A stretch of DNA of 64,000 nt from NCBI GenBank assembly GCA_017163975.1, contig JAFFSR010000220.1:18742001-18806000 (forward strand), in the 5' to 3' direction. The position numbers and the translations under genes are program-made. Shown one piece after another: positions 26,466-40,938 of the stretch. The stretch comes from Anastatus disparis. Its lineage: Eukaryota > Arthropoda > Insecta > Hymenoptera > Eupelmidae. The notes beneath the pieces are model-generated. The model ran no database searches. It saw nothing but the letters and a program-made list of their open reading frames with translations, and had not been told where the DNA came from. Within the stretch, counting starts at the first letter, position 1. Each line of letters begins with the position of its first letter.

Positions 26466-26855
26466 GTATAAGAAATACATACAAAATAAATCAAGAATAT
26501 AATAAAAAATTATTAAATGCTGTTTAAAATATTTTAAACTTAACCGTTCCCTGAAGTTGAATCTGTAATAATTTTACCTGTTATTTAACTTGTAGTCAAG
26601 CTTACAAGTTGTTTATCTTTATCTAAAACGTAAAAATTTTCAATATCGAATGATTGTTTGGAATGATTTCTTAATTTTATTGCGTCATTGAATTTAAAAT
26701 AAAATTTCTATAACTATTTTGAACAGACGTTACGAAATATGTTATCATAAACTGCAAATATAAACATAATATTTCTATACATCTGCACACGTGATTTTCG
26801 ATACAAAAATTTTCAGAAACAACTGTACTCATGTGAATACAACCATAAAAAATAA

Positions 26856-27038
26856 TTACAAAAGTAACTTAAAGAGATCTTTTTTACACGAAATCTTAGC
26901 TACAGATACTTCTGAGATAGGGCTTGATGATCCAGTCTTCAACCACTGATTTTGTAAGGGTCTTTTGTCTACTGAAATGTTGATCACAGAAGCTTCCAGT
27001 TTTAGGGTGCTCCGTCTTATTCTTCCGAAAATCAACAA
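26856..27038 (-). other. Short open frame in the lipase spacer, unassigned
   Basis: A 60-codon minus-strand frame whose composition is less AT-biased than its surroundings. Other frames of the same DNA also give plausible peptides (for example ...KTGSFCDQHFSRQ...). It might be a decayed exon or transposon piece. It shows none of the lipase motifs, so it is not a third lipase copy. No function is proposed. Confidence 0.2.
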
Positions 27039-27552
27039 ACGTCTCTACTTTACCTATAAACTGTATGCATTTTATGTATCATATCATTTAGTGATCATAT
27101 GCATTTTTGGCACTGAATATCTGTAAACTTTTATATATTATTTACAATTTGAATTTCCATGCATCATGTGGACTTTTACATACGATGTTGAAGTTGTAAT
27201 GTATATATATATATATATCAGCTGCAATTTCATGTTTTTCACGCAATTATGTAAGTTGCACTGATGTAGTATAATAAGTCTGTAGGCATTTTATGAATCT
27301 TGATTTATTCTAACTCTAGAAATCATAGCAAATTTTAATAACATGTTTATTCAAAAATATATTCGAATCATCTTTGTTTTTCATGTAGCAAAAAGTAGAT
27401 TATTATTACATTTTCATTATTATATCTATTGAATGTAGAACGATAAATTTATACAATGTTATTGAAAAAATATCCTTGCAATCTCTAATAATTTTTCTTC
27501 AATTCTTTTTCAAAGAAGAAAAAATGTACACTAATCACAATCACTGCAGAGT

Positions 27553-28863
27553 TTATTTTGTGCCATCAATACCTAAACCAAATGGAGCATTAGAATCACT
27601 TTTTAACACATAAACACCTTTGGATTTCTCTGTTGGTTTCTCTTTAGGAAAAGGTACAACCTCGTTACCTTCACAACCCCCAGACAAAAACGTAATGTAC
27701 GTGGGACAACGAATTCCATACCACTTATCTGGATTTGTTATTGATTCTGCGTAATAAAGAAAGGCACGATTGTGCGAACATACAATGTCAAACGATAAAA
27801 GGCAACCAGGCTGTAAAATACCACCGTTTGGATAAAAATCGACATCGCCAATAGCTTGAAATAAACCAAATTTACCAGCATTTGTATGGATCACCTCGAC
27901 AAAACGAGCATTACCGCTTCTCAATTCTCCTCCTGTACTTCTACAACCAAAAGTAGGTCCTGCTGGATCTAAACCTATCAAAAAAATTTAATCTTTTTTT
28001 TTTAATATTATTGAATAAACTACATTAATTATTGATAAATAATAATTAAAATTAAATATTTTGTCACTGACCTACAATATGGCCAACTTTTTTCGATGCA
28101 TAATAACCAGCAGATCCCATTACATGTGCGCCTAATGAGAAACCAACTAATGTCATATTATCCATGTCGCTACCATTACTTTCTAAAAAATCAATCATTT
28201 TTGCTATATGCGCACCAACGTATCGCACGTGAAATGAAGCGGTTATGTAATTACTTTTTGAAATTGAACTCCAGTCAACGACAATGACGTTATAATTACC
28301 TTGAATTAAAAGTGCTGGAAATTTTAAAAAAATTATTAATTATTGCATGCATTATTTAATTAATTGAAAATGACAAAAAATTCGCAATAGCATGCTCAAT
28401 CTCGATTATCGTTTTATAAACAATTTATTTTATTTAAATTATATTCATTGTCAACTTATTTAACAGTTGCACTTATTTTGTGATTACTTAAAAATTTGCG
28501 CTTACCATCTCGTACAATTGCACAACTTGGATCTCTATATTCTCCCATCCAACCATGTGTAATGATTTTTGTTGAAATATTAGAATCGTAAAAGCTTTCG
28601 TTTAACGTCTGTTTATCATTAATCCGTAATTCTTGTGGATTTGTTGGATTTTCACGTGTGTAAAGGAAAAATTGTATTTCACGTTTGACACTCATATAAT
28701 TTAGTGAAATTTTATATTCTAATTTACTTTGATCAGCTGTAGTGTACATTTTATTAATGACAATATAATTTTATGAATTTATTAAAATTTTACGCTTATT
28801 ATTTATGTACTTACTCGTACGAAAGAATAAAATCAATAAAATAATTAAAACCTCGTATTCCAT
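27553..28863 (-). CDS. Secreted phospholipase A1-like lipase, copy B (4 coding exons)
   Basis: The exons on the minus strand are 28815-28863, 28506-28736, 28072-28314 and 27553-27974. All have GT/AG boundaries and all introns are phase 1, giving 314 residues. The first exon encodes a hydrophobic signal peptide (MEYEVLIILLILFF). Lipase blocks are KIITHGW in exon 2, the elbow GFSLG (Ser153), LDPAGP (Asp177) and CSHNRA (His242). The lid between Cys232 and Cys240 is again very short, favouring phospholipase A1 over triacylglycerol lipase. Exon lengths of 49, 243 and 422 nt are the same as in copy A, so the pair is a tandem duplication; only exon 2 differs (231 against 213 nt). GFSLG instead of GHSLG beside the nucleophile is a mild departure from copy A. 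The gene is intact and probably expressed. Tissue and substrate are inferred only from the family. Confidence 0.9.
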
Positions 28864-28893
28864 ATTGAATAATCATTGTTTTAGCTTAAATAA

Positions 28894-28901
28894 TATTTAT
28901 A
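28894..28901 (-). promoter_or_regulatory. TATA box of PLA1 copy B
   Basis: TATAAATA on the minus strand, about 31-38 nt upstream of the ATG at 28863. The 5' UTR would then be only several bases long. The sequence between it and the ATG (AACAATGATTATTCAATATG) is nearly the same as upstream of copy A, where the TATA position reads GTAAATAT instead. Confidence 0.5.
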
Positions 28902-30743
28902 GACTGGCCAGTATCTTCTTGCTTTATTGCATTGGAAAAAAAAATAATCATCGTAATTGTTTTACGGAAAAATTTGTACACAGTATACTTTTATATAAAT
29001 ATAATGAGTGACACTCGTGCAAGTGTTTTTCGGCCTTGAAATGAGTCAGTACATTTTTTTTTAATTTGTCTTGCGTGAATCGTGAAAATTTGACGAAAAA
29101 TTAATATCTGATTTCAAACCTAAATTATTTACTTGAAATAGTTGAAGCTACATATTTACCTGCATAATGTTGAACATACATAAAAAAAGTGCACAGAATT
29201 GTATAAACATATGCTGAAAAACTTTTGTGTTAGTATTTATAATAAGTATAGAATTCCCTTCTCAATTGTTTACATTTTATATGTAAAAAAACATTAAATT
29301 TTGAATGACTATAATTAATAAAATAATATTACTTTTAAAGAGAATTTCCTGAAGCGATAGATGATCTGTATTTTTGACAGACAATAAATCAAAATTAAAA
29401 TGAAAAATATGAATTCCAATATAATTCTCTAAAAAAAAAAAATGAATTTTCTTTTTTTCTTAAATGTAACTTGTTTACTCATCATCGGTAAGATGCAAAA
29501 CAGTTATGTTTGAAACATACAAAAAAAACATATTAAATTTGTGCCAAAAAGATCTGATGTAGCTACGAGAAATAGATATACTTATACACTCAGATGCTTG
29601 GCTTTTTGGCACAGATTTAGTATATTTTTTATATGATGTGTCTAAAATACAGTTTTTACAATGGGCAAGCAAACACTATCGTGTCCGAAACATTTTACAT
29701 TAAAAAAAAATACTCTTTTGAAGATAATACTGTTAAAGCTATTGGTATATTAAGTAAATAAAACAATATTGTTTAATCTTTTTTTTCTAATTATTTTTAT
29801 CAGTTTCATGGTTATTAAAACAAAAAATTGTCTTTGGTACTATTTTATACGGAAAATAACTTCATAGTTCAAAATGTCTTTCTATTTATTTAAAAATTTT
29901 TTTTTTTAACTCGAGTTATTAATGAACTTGAACTTTGATCAGTTATTTTCTTGAAAAAGTAATTCTAAATATTGTAAATTAAATAAATAAATCTTAAAAC
30001 AAGTGATAAATATCTAATAACTAGAAACTATGACTCTAAGTATTTTGAAATCCGTGTATTAATGTTTAAAACAAGTGATAAATTTCCAATAAAAACCAAT
30101 AGGTTTACCCATAAAATTATGACCGACAAAGTTTACTGTTTTAATAACAGAACGCAGCAGGTATCCTACTTACATTATTCCTATATAGTGTATAATAATT
30201 TTCTCTTTCGTGTTATTTGAAATTCAATTGCAAATAATAACTTTAAACTTTTACTTGTTAAACTAATATTTACACTATGCAACGTACTTAATTTAACCAA
30301 GCATTTTTTTATGTACTAATAACACAGAATTATAATTTTCATAGCTCATTCACTTTCCTTTTTTTTTGTCAATTTTTTAAAGAGGTAAAATAAAACCCTT
30401 AATTATTGCTATTCTATCCTAAATGTTTATTTAAATAAGTATTAAAGCAAAATACGTAATCTACATATGTTTTCTTTACATCCCCTATTCCAAATGGATT
30501 TTGATAGTGTCATTTAAAAAAAATATAATTTTATTTATAATTAATTTTTAAATTAATTTTAATCCTGTATATGCGTATTATTATAATAAGATGCGGAAAT
30601 TGGCGATCATGCGTATAATTGTACATAAATTTATTTTTTAATTTTCATATGGTATATAGTATAAATATACAATCATAATACAGCAATACGTGCTTATGTT
30701 TACAAAGTGACTATTAGCGTATATCAACTATTGCAAATAGAGT
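28902..30743. other. AT-rich non-coding DNA
   Basis: Nothing recognisable. The minus-strand frame at 29475-29672 has no motif and AT-driven composition. Confidence 0.55.
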
Positions 30744-30945
30744 GGTCGTCAGTGGCTCACTCAGTCGAACGATGGATTCGTAATCTCGAGGTATCGAGTT
30801 CGAATCTCGCTCTCGGTCGATTTATACAAGCACCAATGTGCGTTACATGTGCTTTGTTCACAAACATGCTGACGATCTCCGTCGCTAATTAGTATCGCAA
30901 TGATAGTATGAATACAGCGACGTTAAAATTAAAAAAAAAAAAATT
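30744..30945 (+). mobile_element. tRNA-derived SINE, copy 2
   Basis: Same family as 9701. A box-like TGGCTCACTCAG lies near 30753 and the B box GAGTTCGAATCTC near 30796-30808. The body contains GTTACATGTGCTTTGTTCAC and GATCTCCGTCGCTAATTAGT. The 3' end is AATACAGCGACGTTAAA with an A-rich tail. The body wording is closer to copy 4 than to copy 1. Confidence 0.88.
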
Positions 30946-33900
30946 AACTTCATGGAATATTTTTAATTTGGCACTTGTAATATAAAAACATTTGGTTTTT
31001 TCTTTTATTTTTTTATCAGCGATGATTTTTGTAAACAAAATAATTAAAAGGGTCTTTCGATGTAATTTTATATTTTAGAACTTTGAATTTCATGACTTTA
31101 ATAGAAATTATAATAATCATATTTCCTTAGTAAATATTCTCTTTCCCCCTATAAAGATACCAATGCGTTCGTTTGCTTAGAGAACGTATTCTTCGTCTTT
31201 TTTCGCTAATCGTTTTGTTATTTTTTTTTATACAAAGCTTTTAATTCTTGAACCGAAAAACTCATTTCGGGTGCGCGTATTTTTTTGAAAATGAGAGAAT
31301 TTCGGAGTATTATTGCGGATGGGTTTGTTTTTATGCATTTCCATCGTTCAGCGATTTTGTGTACCTGTAAAGCCTCTTAACATGTTTTTCATAGGTAGAG
31401 TTTTAGAGATTACTTAGATAAATTTTATGTGAAAAAAATTAATGAAAAAAATTTTTATGAACACCATTTTCAAGTTGCTCAAATGTATATTAAATTTTTT
31501 ATGATTAAAACTAAAAAAAAGTTAAATAAAGCTTTGAAATGGAAAATTAAAAAAAATTAAAGCTGATTTTATATTAGTTGATTCTGTTTCTTTTTAACAT
31601 TTGGATCTTACTTTTACAAAAATTAATCTTATTAAAAAAAGTTATAACAAGAGAGATTATCAATTCAGTTTGAATATTGAAGAACAAATCAATTTCACTA
31701 AAAGAAGAAACGTTTTTCAAACAGTTAAGTAATGTTATCACTTGACTTTTTAGATTTCTGTCTCCCATTTTATATTTTGCGAACCAAAAGTCAATTGAAC
31801 GAGCACACTTAGCCTCATTTTGTTTAGTTGAAAATATAAAAGTAGAGAGAAGGTAATATAAGACAAAAAGAGAAAAGTAAAAAATATATATATAAAAAGA
31901 AACCGTGCCGCGAAACTTTAATTTAGCGATCCGTATCCCCCTAGCCATTTTCTCGCGGTGGCAAGCGAAGCGAGCTCAATATAAGAACCAAGTTTACCAA
32001 AAAGCAAGCAAGCAAGCAAGCAAAGAGAGAGAGAGAAACGAATTCGTAATTGTCGAGACGAAGGCAACATAGGTCCCTCTCTCGAGATCAAGGCAATTCG
32101 AGTTTTAGAGGAAAGAGAGAGTGAAACTAAAGGTATATATATATATATATATATACGTAAAGAGCTTGTCTCGGGGCTTCCAAATTGATGGAGTGTGTTG
32201 CCTCGGCTACGAAAGTCGTCGGTGTATTAGTGAATATAATACTACAGTTTAAATATATATATATACATATATATGCATAACAAACACAAGCTTTAAGAGA
32301 CGGACTTCTCAATGATCGTTGAAAAGCAGTACTCGAAAAGTTTTGACGTATATATGTATATAGAAAGGCGGCATTACAGTCCTTTTAACGCACTTGCACG
32401 CAGATGAATTGCCTTTTGAGTACTAACGTTATACTCCCGGGGATTTCAAAAGTAAAATGGCATTATAATACTTTTAAGGATTACTTAGTACATCCAGGGA
32501 TAATATCGCTGTGTGTGTGTTTTTTTTTCTCCTATGCTCTTTCTTCTTTCGCTTGTAAAACTAATAAATCTACTTTGAACGAAAGAGAGAGAAACGAATT
32601 ATAATTAAGGCTTTGAGCATTGAAAATGAGGTTGTGATAACTTTTTTTCGGCTTGTATTTCGCTTCCAAGGAAGTAATTTTTGATATTTTTTTTTCATAG
32701 AGAGCAGAAGGAAAGATGTTGGTATTTATTTGTAAATAAGGACTGAAGTATAAGTAAACTTCATTTTCATGCTCGTTACTCATGTAAATTGTGGCTGTAG
32801 AATTATTTGCAGCCAGTGAAAAACACTTAAGTTAATTTATGAAAGGATAATTCAACGTTTTCGTAATGGAATAAAAAAAATATTTTTCCTCAAAAATTTT
32901 TTTTATGCAAATTTTATTTTCTTAAAATTATTAAATTTTGTCAATTTTAAATTTGGCGGTTGTTGGAAATTATAATTACTATTCAATAGAATACTGGTGT
33001 TAAATATTACAAACTTTGGAAAAATCATGAATTATTAGCTTAATACATCAAGATGTCTGAGATATTGAACTACTACTATCTACTATAAGTTCAGCAACTT
33101 TTGACGCGATTTAATATTCAGATAAAATTTAAAATTTAATTAAATTGCAATATTGTTTCTTTTAAAATGTCACTACCACGACTATAAATTTCTATGAAAA
33201 TGAGCTGAATGAATCCATAGTTAAGAAAGCTTTGTAGCTGATATTATAATTTCCATTTTCATCTAATTATCGATTTTTAAATAAGTTAATTTTTCGCTGT
33301 TCGCGAAATTAACAATCCAAATATATTCTTTTAATGCGACTAGCAATAATCCCGAAGCTAATTAAAATCTAATATCAAATATAGAAAATGTAATCTATAT
33401 ATATATGGCAAATGAAGCAAAATGTCATTTTAAATATAAATTAACTTTGAAATCGTTTTCCTAAATGAAGCAATTAGTATGAAATACTAATGTTAGTACA
33501 AGTTCTATTAAAATACTGCTAAATACTATTTGCATAATCTGCATAAGCATACCTACCCTCTCCTCCTCCCTACCTCATCTCTTTAAGCATATAACTACAA
33601 TCGTACAAGTATATACACGTAGGTAATAGTAGAGGGTCATTACTTCGTTTCGACGATTAACTCTATTGTTTCGTATCGAGCACTTTGAATGCCCTCTAAT
33701 ATCAATAAATTTCTGCTCAACGAAGGGTTATTGTAACGCGTTCGAATTACATCCAATCAGATGAAAAGCTTCATGAAAATTTACGCAAAACGCTGGGGCT
33801 TCATACAGCTGCTTATCAATAATTAAAACATTAAAGGTCAATGTTTTCCATTGCGAATAAAATTAATGCATATATGTGGAATTCTTCGATAATTATAATC

Positions 33901-36900
33901 AAATTTTTTCCGCGTTATTGTACCATAAGGCTAATGTATCGATTTTTTTTCCATTTTTATTGTTCTACGATTCGATAAAGTTATAATTCATAACCTTTTT
34001 AAAGTAAAGTATCAGAAATTATACTATTCAAAATTTTCTGATTACTAAAAAGTGACCATTAAAATTATTTCGATGTTTGACTCTTTGACGTTTAGCGGAT
34101 TACCTGTTAATTCTTCTAATAGCACGGATAGAGACCAAATAGCTTTAAATCCGGATATTGAAATCAGCAATTACTACAGTGGAAAAACTAGTGCTTTAAA
34201 GGGTGAACAAAAGTACAAATAAGTAATAATCATCAAAAAGTCAAAAGATCAAACGGAGATAATTAAAAACGTTATCATTGTTCATAGACCTTTCTAGTTA
34301 AAAAGCATTATTAAAACTGTTCCAAATTCATAGTTTATAATATACATACTACGTTATACCTAACGCTTTCAAATTTAGCAGCACTTTGCATGTAGCATAT
34401 AATTGTAATGTAAACGTAACTGACATACTAAAAGCTTGAACAAAAATAAATTGTACTTATGATATAGGGATGTAAAATTTTGCAGCGCACACGCAAAAGG
34501 AAAATACATTTGTACGAAACTTTCTTCGTTTAGCCCTTTGTTAGATAGCATAATTCGTATTACTCATCTTTTAGTTAAGTATTCAAATTTTTCAATTTTG
34601 TTTTTTTCGGTGTTTATAAAAGTATGGATATTTAAACTTTTGTTTTTGAGCTCCTTCTTTTACATCTAACTAACATCTGCATATAAAAAAAACATAATTT
34701 TTGACAATTGAGTCAAACTGCAAAATTGTCCATCGGTTTTACTTTTGCACTATAAAATCTATTAGTACATCTCTAATAGCAACAAACTTGAGATTCATGT
34801 CTTTGAGTAATAAGAAGTAGAGGATGATTTAATTAATCCGTGATAAAAAAATTATACTTATATATTTACTACTTCGAAAATGCTCCCTTGAGGGATTTGC
34901 TACCACTTTTTAAACTTTTATTTAAAGATTTAAGGAGAACGAGGGAGCAAAGCAATATGATAAAACCTTTTTCCCTTGCGATTAGTCAAGCAAAGAATTC
35001 ATTATTAACTACTAAATTGAATATTCTTTTAAGTAGTTATGTGCCAGATATTGAAGATTTCTCGTAATAATTTTCTAATAAATAAATTTAATTGAAATAA
35101 TTATTGCAGAAAATCGATAATAAAATTTTATGCTGCCATAAAAGTTAAAAATTTTTTATTTTAGTTATTTTTAATTTTGCGTTCACATCATCTTTAAAAA
35201 TATTGTTAAAAATGTATTATTATATATGCTTAAAAAGTTATTTGAAAAAATATATATGTAATTTCTTCAAGAGATCATATTCAATAAATAAGTTCAACAG
35301 TTTGAATTTGAATGACAAAATACGCGAGAGCAAACGATTAAATGCTAAATCAATCACTTATTTATCTTGAGTACATATCTGCTTATTATAGCCCAATAAC
35401 CCAGATTCATGTGCATTTCATATGTCACAAAGTTAATCTAGCATCGCGCGACGTATAACGAAATATCGTACTATTAAATAATTTGCATATTCAATGGTAA
35501 ATCTCGTGAAAACTTTGACCAGCGTGCTCTAAATTTCTGTAGTAATATGTTGAGTCAAACAATTTGCACGAACGTTTAGTAACTCGATAGGAATTTAATG
35601 TGTGTGTGTCATTCGTATTACTGTTATTTTCATCTATACATATATGTGTAACTTCTAACGCTTGTCATCCTAATTTTACTATATATACCGTTCATTTTAG
35701 GATTTCTGTCTTATCTTATGTCAGTGGATTATAAGATTAAATTATTGCAATTGAATTGATTTTCCAAATAATTCTGTGTTCAATTTTGACAGGTGTATAG
35801 CTCAAAGTTATATGCATATAAATTACTTTTAATAAGGATTGATTTCGAAGACAATTATTGAGATTCAAATGCAATAATCTACGACTGTTTAAATTATTCA
35901 ACCTCTTAGTTGTCATGACAAAGATTTTTAATTGAAATTACCATATAAAATTCTTCGTCTAGATTGTCAAATTATTAATTGAAAACTAAAAGCTTGTTTG
36001 AATAAAAATTTATTTTATAAATTTATTTTATAAATTTATTTTCCAATCATAAGTAAAAAAGTGTATTTAAATTTTTTTAAAAATTTTATTCAAGACTAAA
36101 AATATAAAGCTTATCAAAATATGATATAAAAAAATACTGCACACATTGAAGATATTCTTTTTTCAATTGACGTCACATCAAAATGCAATTAGCAATTGTT
36201 TAAAAAAATATATCGAGACATTCGATAACGTAACGATATCAAGTGCATAAAAAATAATTCCGAGTCGAATTACAACGGAAAAAATATGTTAAGCGTTAAT
36301 TAAATGAAATATGTACAAAGGTTTTGTATAATTTTCTATATGATTTATTAAACTTCAGGTTGTACGACTGTCAGTGTTCTTTATTTTGATAGTTTCTGAT
36401 ATGTTTTATAATTATTTAATAAAATATAATGTTTATAAAGATAAAAAGTTGTTTAAAAACTCTTTAAACAAAGCATCAAAATGATATACTTTATAAATAA
36501 ATTATAATTTAATAAGATATTTCATAAATTTTTACGAAATATATTACTCATGTTTTCATACTTTCCTCTGGATGCAATCATTTCTAAAGACAAACATAAT
36601 TCAAACTTATATATTATTAAAAATATTCGATTATGATAAAAAGTTTCGCATCGCATTAATTCAATTCTGCGATTAAACTATTAAATATGAAAAATGCGTT
36701 TTGTAGAATAAGATAATTACCGGCGCATAAAGTAAGAATCTCGATATTAAACCGGTCTTACGTGTGATTTTGTTATTATTGACTTGACGAACGGCTCCAT
36801 ATATAATTTCGCGTTATCGTGCACTCCGTCAAAATGATTTTTTGACTTTATACTTCATGAGCAAGGAGACACATATACCAGCTAAGTGTGAATAATAAAT

Positions 36901-39900
36901 TAGTGTAATTAACTTATCTAAACGCTCGGCGGAGGTATCATGAGAAATTTCCGATTAAATTCTTCGAGTAGAATTTATTATGGATAGCTGAAGCAGCAGA
37001 ATGATGAATAAATTTTACAATTAGTCGGAAAAATAAAAATAAAATTTCAAAATTTAGGGTTTGCAAAAACATTTATTTGAAATTTTTATTAAATAAGTAT
37101 ATTTACGCGCGCTTAATAAATTAACCATTTTGAGTTTATAAATAAATTCACATAAATTGTCAATATGCATCATCTCATAAATTTAAAATCTTGAAATTTA
37201 CGCAAAAAACTTTTTATAATTAACTGAAGAGACAGTGTATAATTGTAAAACACGTGTTAAATAAATAATAATTAACGTAATTAACAATATGACAAAACGA
37301 AACTTTGATGTAATAAAGAAAGGTGAAAATTTCATACAAGATTTTCGTATGCTTTAATGTTTAAAAAACAAATGTACATGAATTTTTGAAAAAATTTCTT
37401 GCGAAAATTCTGCATATGATATTCATAAATCTCGGTAGGAATTTTTATAAAATTCTCTCATAAATTTTAGAAAAGCTTCAATGGAATCCGCAAGGTTCTT
37501 TTCATAATATGCTGTATAACAAGTGGTAGATATTATTTTAAAGTGAAAAAATACATTTTTTTCTTAATCTATGTTGCTATAACTTACATTATTATAAGTA
37601 TTTTTATCAGAAATACGTACAACTCGTAAATCAAAAACTCTTTAATTTATCAAATCTCAAAATCCGACAACATTTGATAAATGGCTTTAAAGAGAACTTA
37701 CACGTATGAAAAAAAAAGAAAAAAATTTCAAAGAGCCTTGTTAACAATTAACAATTAAATAGAGTTATGCACAAAAATCCAATCATTTTTATTGTGTTTT
37801 ATTTTAATAAAATTTTTATAAAAAAATGTAAAATTTTTATGAATTCAAACTTTAAATTTTTATACTAAAGATATAAAATTTCAAAACTAAAAATAAAATT
37901 TTTTGCATAAATTTTTGATATTATACAACATTTCTTTATATTTTAAAAATGATTGGATTGAATATTTAAAAAAATTTTTTTATAGATCAATATTTAATTT
38001 ATATTTGATTTTTCAAAATTACAACTTAACTTTGACAAAATAATCCTAGAATCCTTTATCTTCGCAATCGTACGTTTATCTATCCAAACTGAGACTGTCC
38101 ATCCAATAGTCCTTTCAACCCGTCCTTTAAGCCAGTAAGTAGAAACAAAGCGTGATCTTTGCGCAAGCGAGAGAGTCCGTGTGTCGCTTGTGAAAACGCA
38201 TCGCTTAACAAAGATCAGAAAGCGCTTTGTCGGATGTTGGCATTATTGCATGAGTAAATTGGCGTTATATAGACGCCGATGTTGACGATCGTAGCTCTAC
38301 TGCTTTCTAATGAATTGCCTTTCTACGTATACACATATAAAGCCGATAGATAGAAGCTTTATCAAAGCTACTTTACGATAGGTTACACTTGAATACAGGT
38401 AAATTTTGCCTTTACCTGTAGATTAATTTTGTTATAGAGAAAATTTTATGAAATTTTCAAAATATATAGCTAACCTTTTTTGAAAAGCTTGGCAGTATTA
38501 AAAGGTAAAAGCTCATTACTGGTGAAAATAAGCTTTTGTGTATATATAAAAGCCTGTGCTACAAAGTATTAAACGTCGAAGGGAAAAGCTGTTATGGATA
38601 TCTTTTTAAACTGTCAGTCAAAAAAGAGTTTTTGATCAACTTTTCATACAGTAAATTTAAAATGAATCGATGGGATTAAGGGCTATATGCTAAAGATAAA
38701 ATTTGACGTCTTTTGTTGTAGTTGGCCTGGCTTTATCGTGTAATATTTTTGTATTTAATGAGACGTCGATCAAAAAGTTGAGAAAATTCTTTTTTGGAAT
38801 TTTCTTTGATTATTAAACACGCTATCATGTAAACTCGAATTCACAATGTTAATTTCTGTTTTAAACATAAATAAACATATGATTGATAAGTCTAAGATGT
38901 AATTTCATCATAACGTTTGATCCTGAGAAATAATTTTTCATAAAATATTAATTTTTATTTCAACATTAATAATTTGTTAAAAAAGATTCTGATAAACATC
39001 TGAAAGTCTTTAAATAATTTAATAAAATATAAATAAATCATATAATAATTATATATTTATAAGATTATTTAAACTTTCATGCATTATATCAAATAATTAT
39101 TTGTATAAATTCATTAAAATAATAACAAAATACAAGATATTAAAATTATTTTGAAATAACATAAATTTGACAATATTATTCATACTGTGTAAAACAACCA
39201 AGTAAATTTTCTAATGATTCAAGCTTCGAAGATTAAAATTAGACTGAATGACACATGAGTTGAGAGAAGCTATGCCTAAGTATTAATCTCGACGATGGTA
39301 AAGCGGCAATGCTTTTCAGAATAAGAGTATAGAAGAGAAATTGCTGTTAAGGGCGTGTATATAGGGTACGAACAGGTTCGTACTGATTAATGTCGTAAAT
39401 TTGAAAGGAAAGTGTCGTTCGACTTGGCTGTGTAATCTACGGCGAAGCATTAAAGTGCGAGGAAGAGAAGAGGCCCTTTAGGCATAATTCAAGGTGAAAC
39501 TTTTTCTCTAGATTATTCATATATTTATAAAGAAAATATCCCAATGATAAATTTTCTACTAACGTGTTTATTAAGTTTTTCCTGCATACCTTTGTAGTTA
39601 TGAAACAAAAAGGTATTAAAATCGTTTGAATTCATCCTTTGAAAATAAGAAATACTTTCTCTAAATGAAAATACATTAAATCTCTTTCCTCCGTGCCTAA
39701 GCGTGAATGTGGAATATTTTCTTTTTTATATTCTTTTCTTTTATTTCTTTGTATCTTTTAACGCGCAAAAGAATTCAGGTGATATACTCGCATTACCAAG
39801 CACGAAAAATTCTCGTCTCCAAGGTTTCAAGATGCTTTCTTATGTTGGAAAGATTATAAATCGCGTCCATATTGGATTATTAAGCCGTTTGAGTGAAGTT

Positions 39901-40938
39901 GCATGAGAATAGACGCCCCCCCGTCTATTTTTTTTCTCCTCTCGCTTCCACGCGTATATAGTTCCTTTGTGTCGCGCGTAAAATGTCACCTTTTGCTTTC
40001 TCTTTCATATTCTTTTTTTTTTTTTTTTTATTCTCACCTTCTTTTTCTGAACAATACTAAAGCGCGATATTAACTTACTTTTCTTTTCTTTCTTCCGTAT
40101 TCTCTTATTCTTTGTTGAGATTTCAGATTTTTTTTTTTTCTCCTTTCTCAAATTTTGTTTCTGATGCTCGACTTTTTCTTTTATATTCTTAGACCTTTCT
40201 ATATCACTCTCATTTTACTTACTGACGTAAATTGCGAGTTTGCTTTTGAAATCAAACCTTTTTAAATTTGTACATTAAAAAAATGTTAAAAGAAGAGCAC
40301 AATGGTATTCCTTTTTTTTTTATTACAAAGTTAATGAAACTTTGTATTTTCAAAGGCAAATTGTCAGGCTTTTATTTTTCAGTATTAAAAATTTTGATAT
40401 TACTGCTTGAATTTTAAAAATAATATTAGTTTTGTAATAATGAAAATTGCTTTATATTCAAAATTAGTAAAGTGTTTTTACTCTTGTGCTATTATTAACT
40501 TTCGAGTTATTATTAAATTTCAAATTATAGATAATACTTTGCACTTCATTCCCGTTGGCAGATTTGATAAACTTTGTCTTATCATTAAACAAAGATTTCT
40601 TTATTTATGATCTGAACTATTCATTTATGATCTAAATATCTTCAAGTCTGAATATTAAAAGGTTAATATTGTTAGAAAATCTTCAGTACTTTGAAAATAA
40701 AAATGGACATTTAGAGATATGAATCGCGTAATTATTTCTATATTGGATGCCCTGATAATAGAGATGAAATTCTAAAACTTAAATACTAATAGTTATTTAA
40801 TAGTCAATTATCAAACACATCAAAGTCATATTATTTTTTATTAGTAAAAATTAAATTAAAATATATAAATTTCTAATCTTAGAATAATATGAACAAGTTA
40901 AATAAAAACTCTTTTTACTTATTTTAAAAATCTAAATT
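30946..40938. other. 10 kb of AT-rich non-coding DNA
   Basis: No gene can be supported. Less AT-rich islands lie around 31900-32430, 33540-33800, 38050-38400 and 39270-39480. Open frames at 31574-31948 (minus) and 34840-35067 (plus) lack motifs. Confidence 0.5.
32002..32155. repeat. Cluster of simple repeats
   Basis: An (AAGC)n run of about five units (32002-32022) is followed by a GA run (32024-32036) and a (TA)n run (32133-32155), all within one island. Confidence 0.9.

Noticed and set aside
31380..31404. Third recursive splice site (TTTTTCATAG|GTAGAG)
   Set aside because: The donor half GTAGAG is poor and the pyrimidine tract is short. Similar weak matches at 6567 and 46687 were also left out.
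31574..31948. 124-codon minus-strand frame
   Set aside because: It starts in a less AT-rich island but most of it is AT-driven (Phe, Ile, Lys, Asn). No known domain was seen and it overlaps simple repeats, so it is probably chance. It would be worth reopening only with transcript data.
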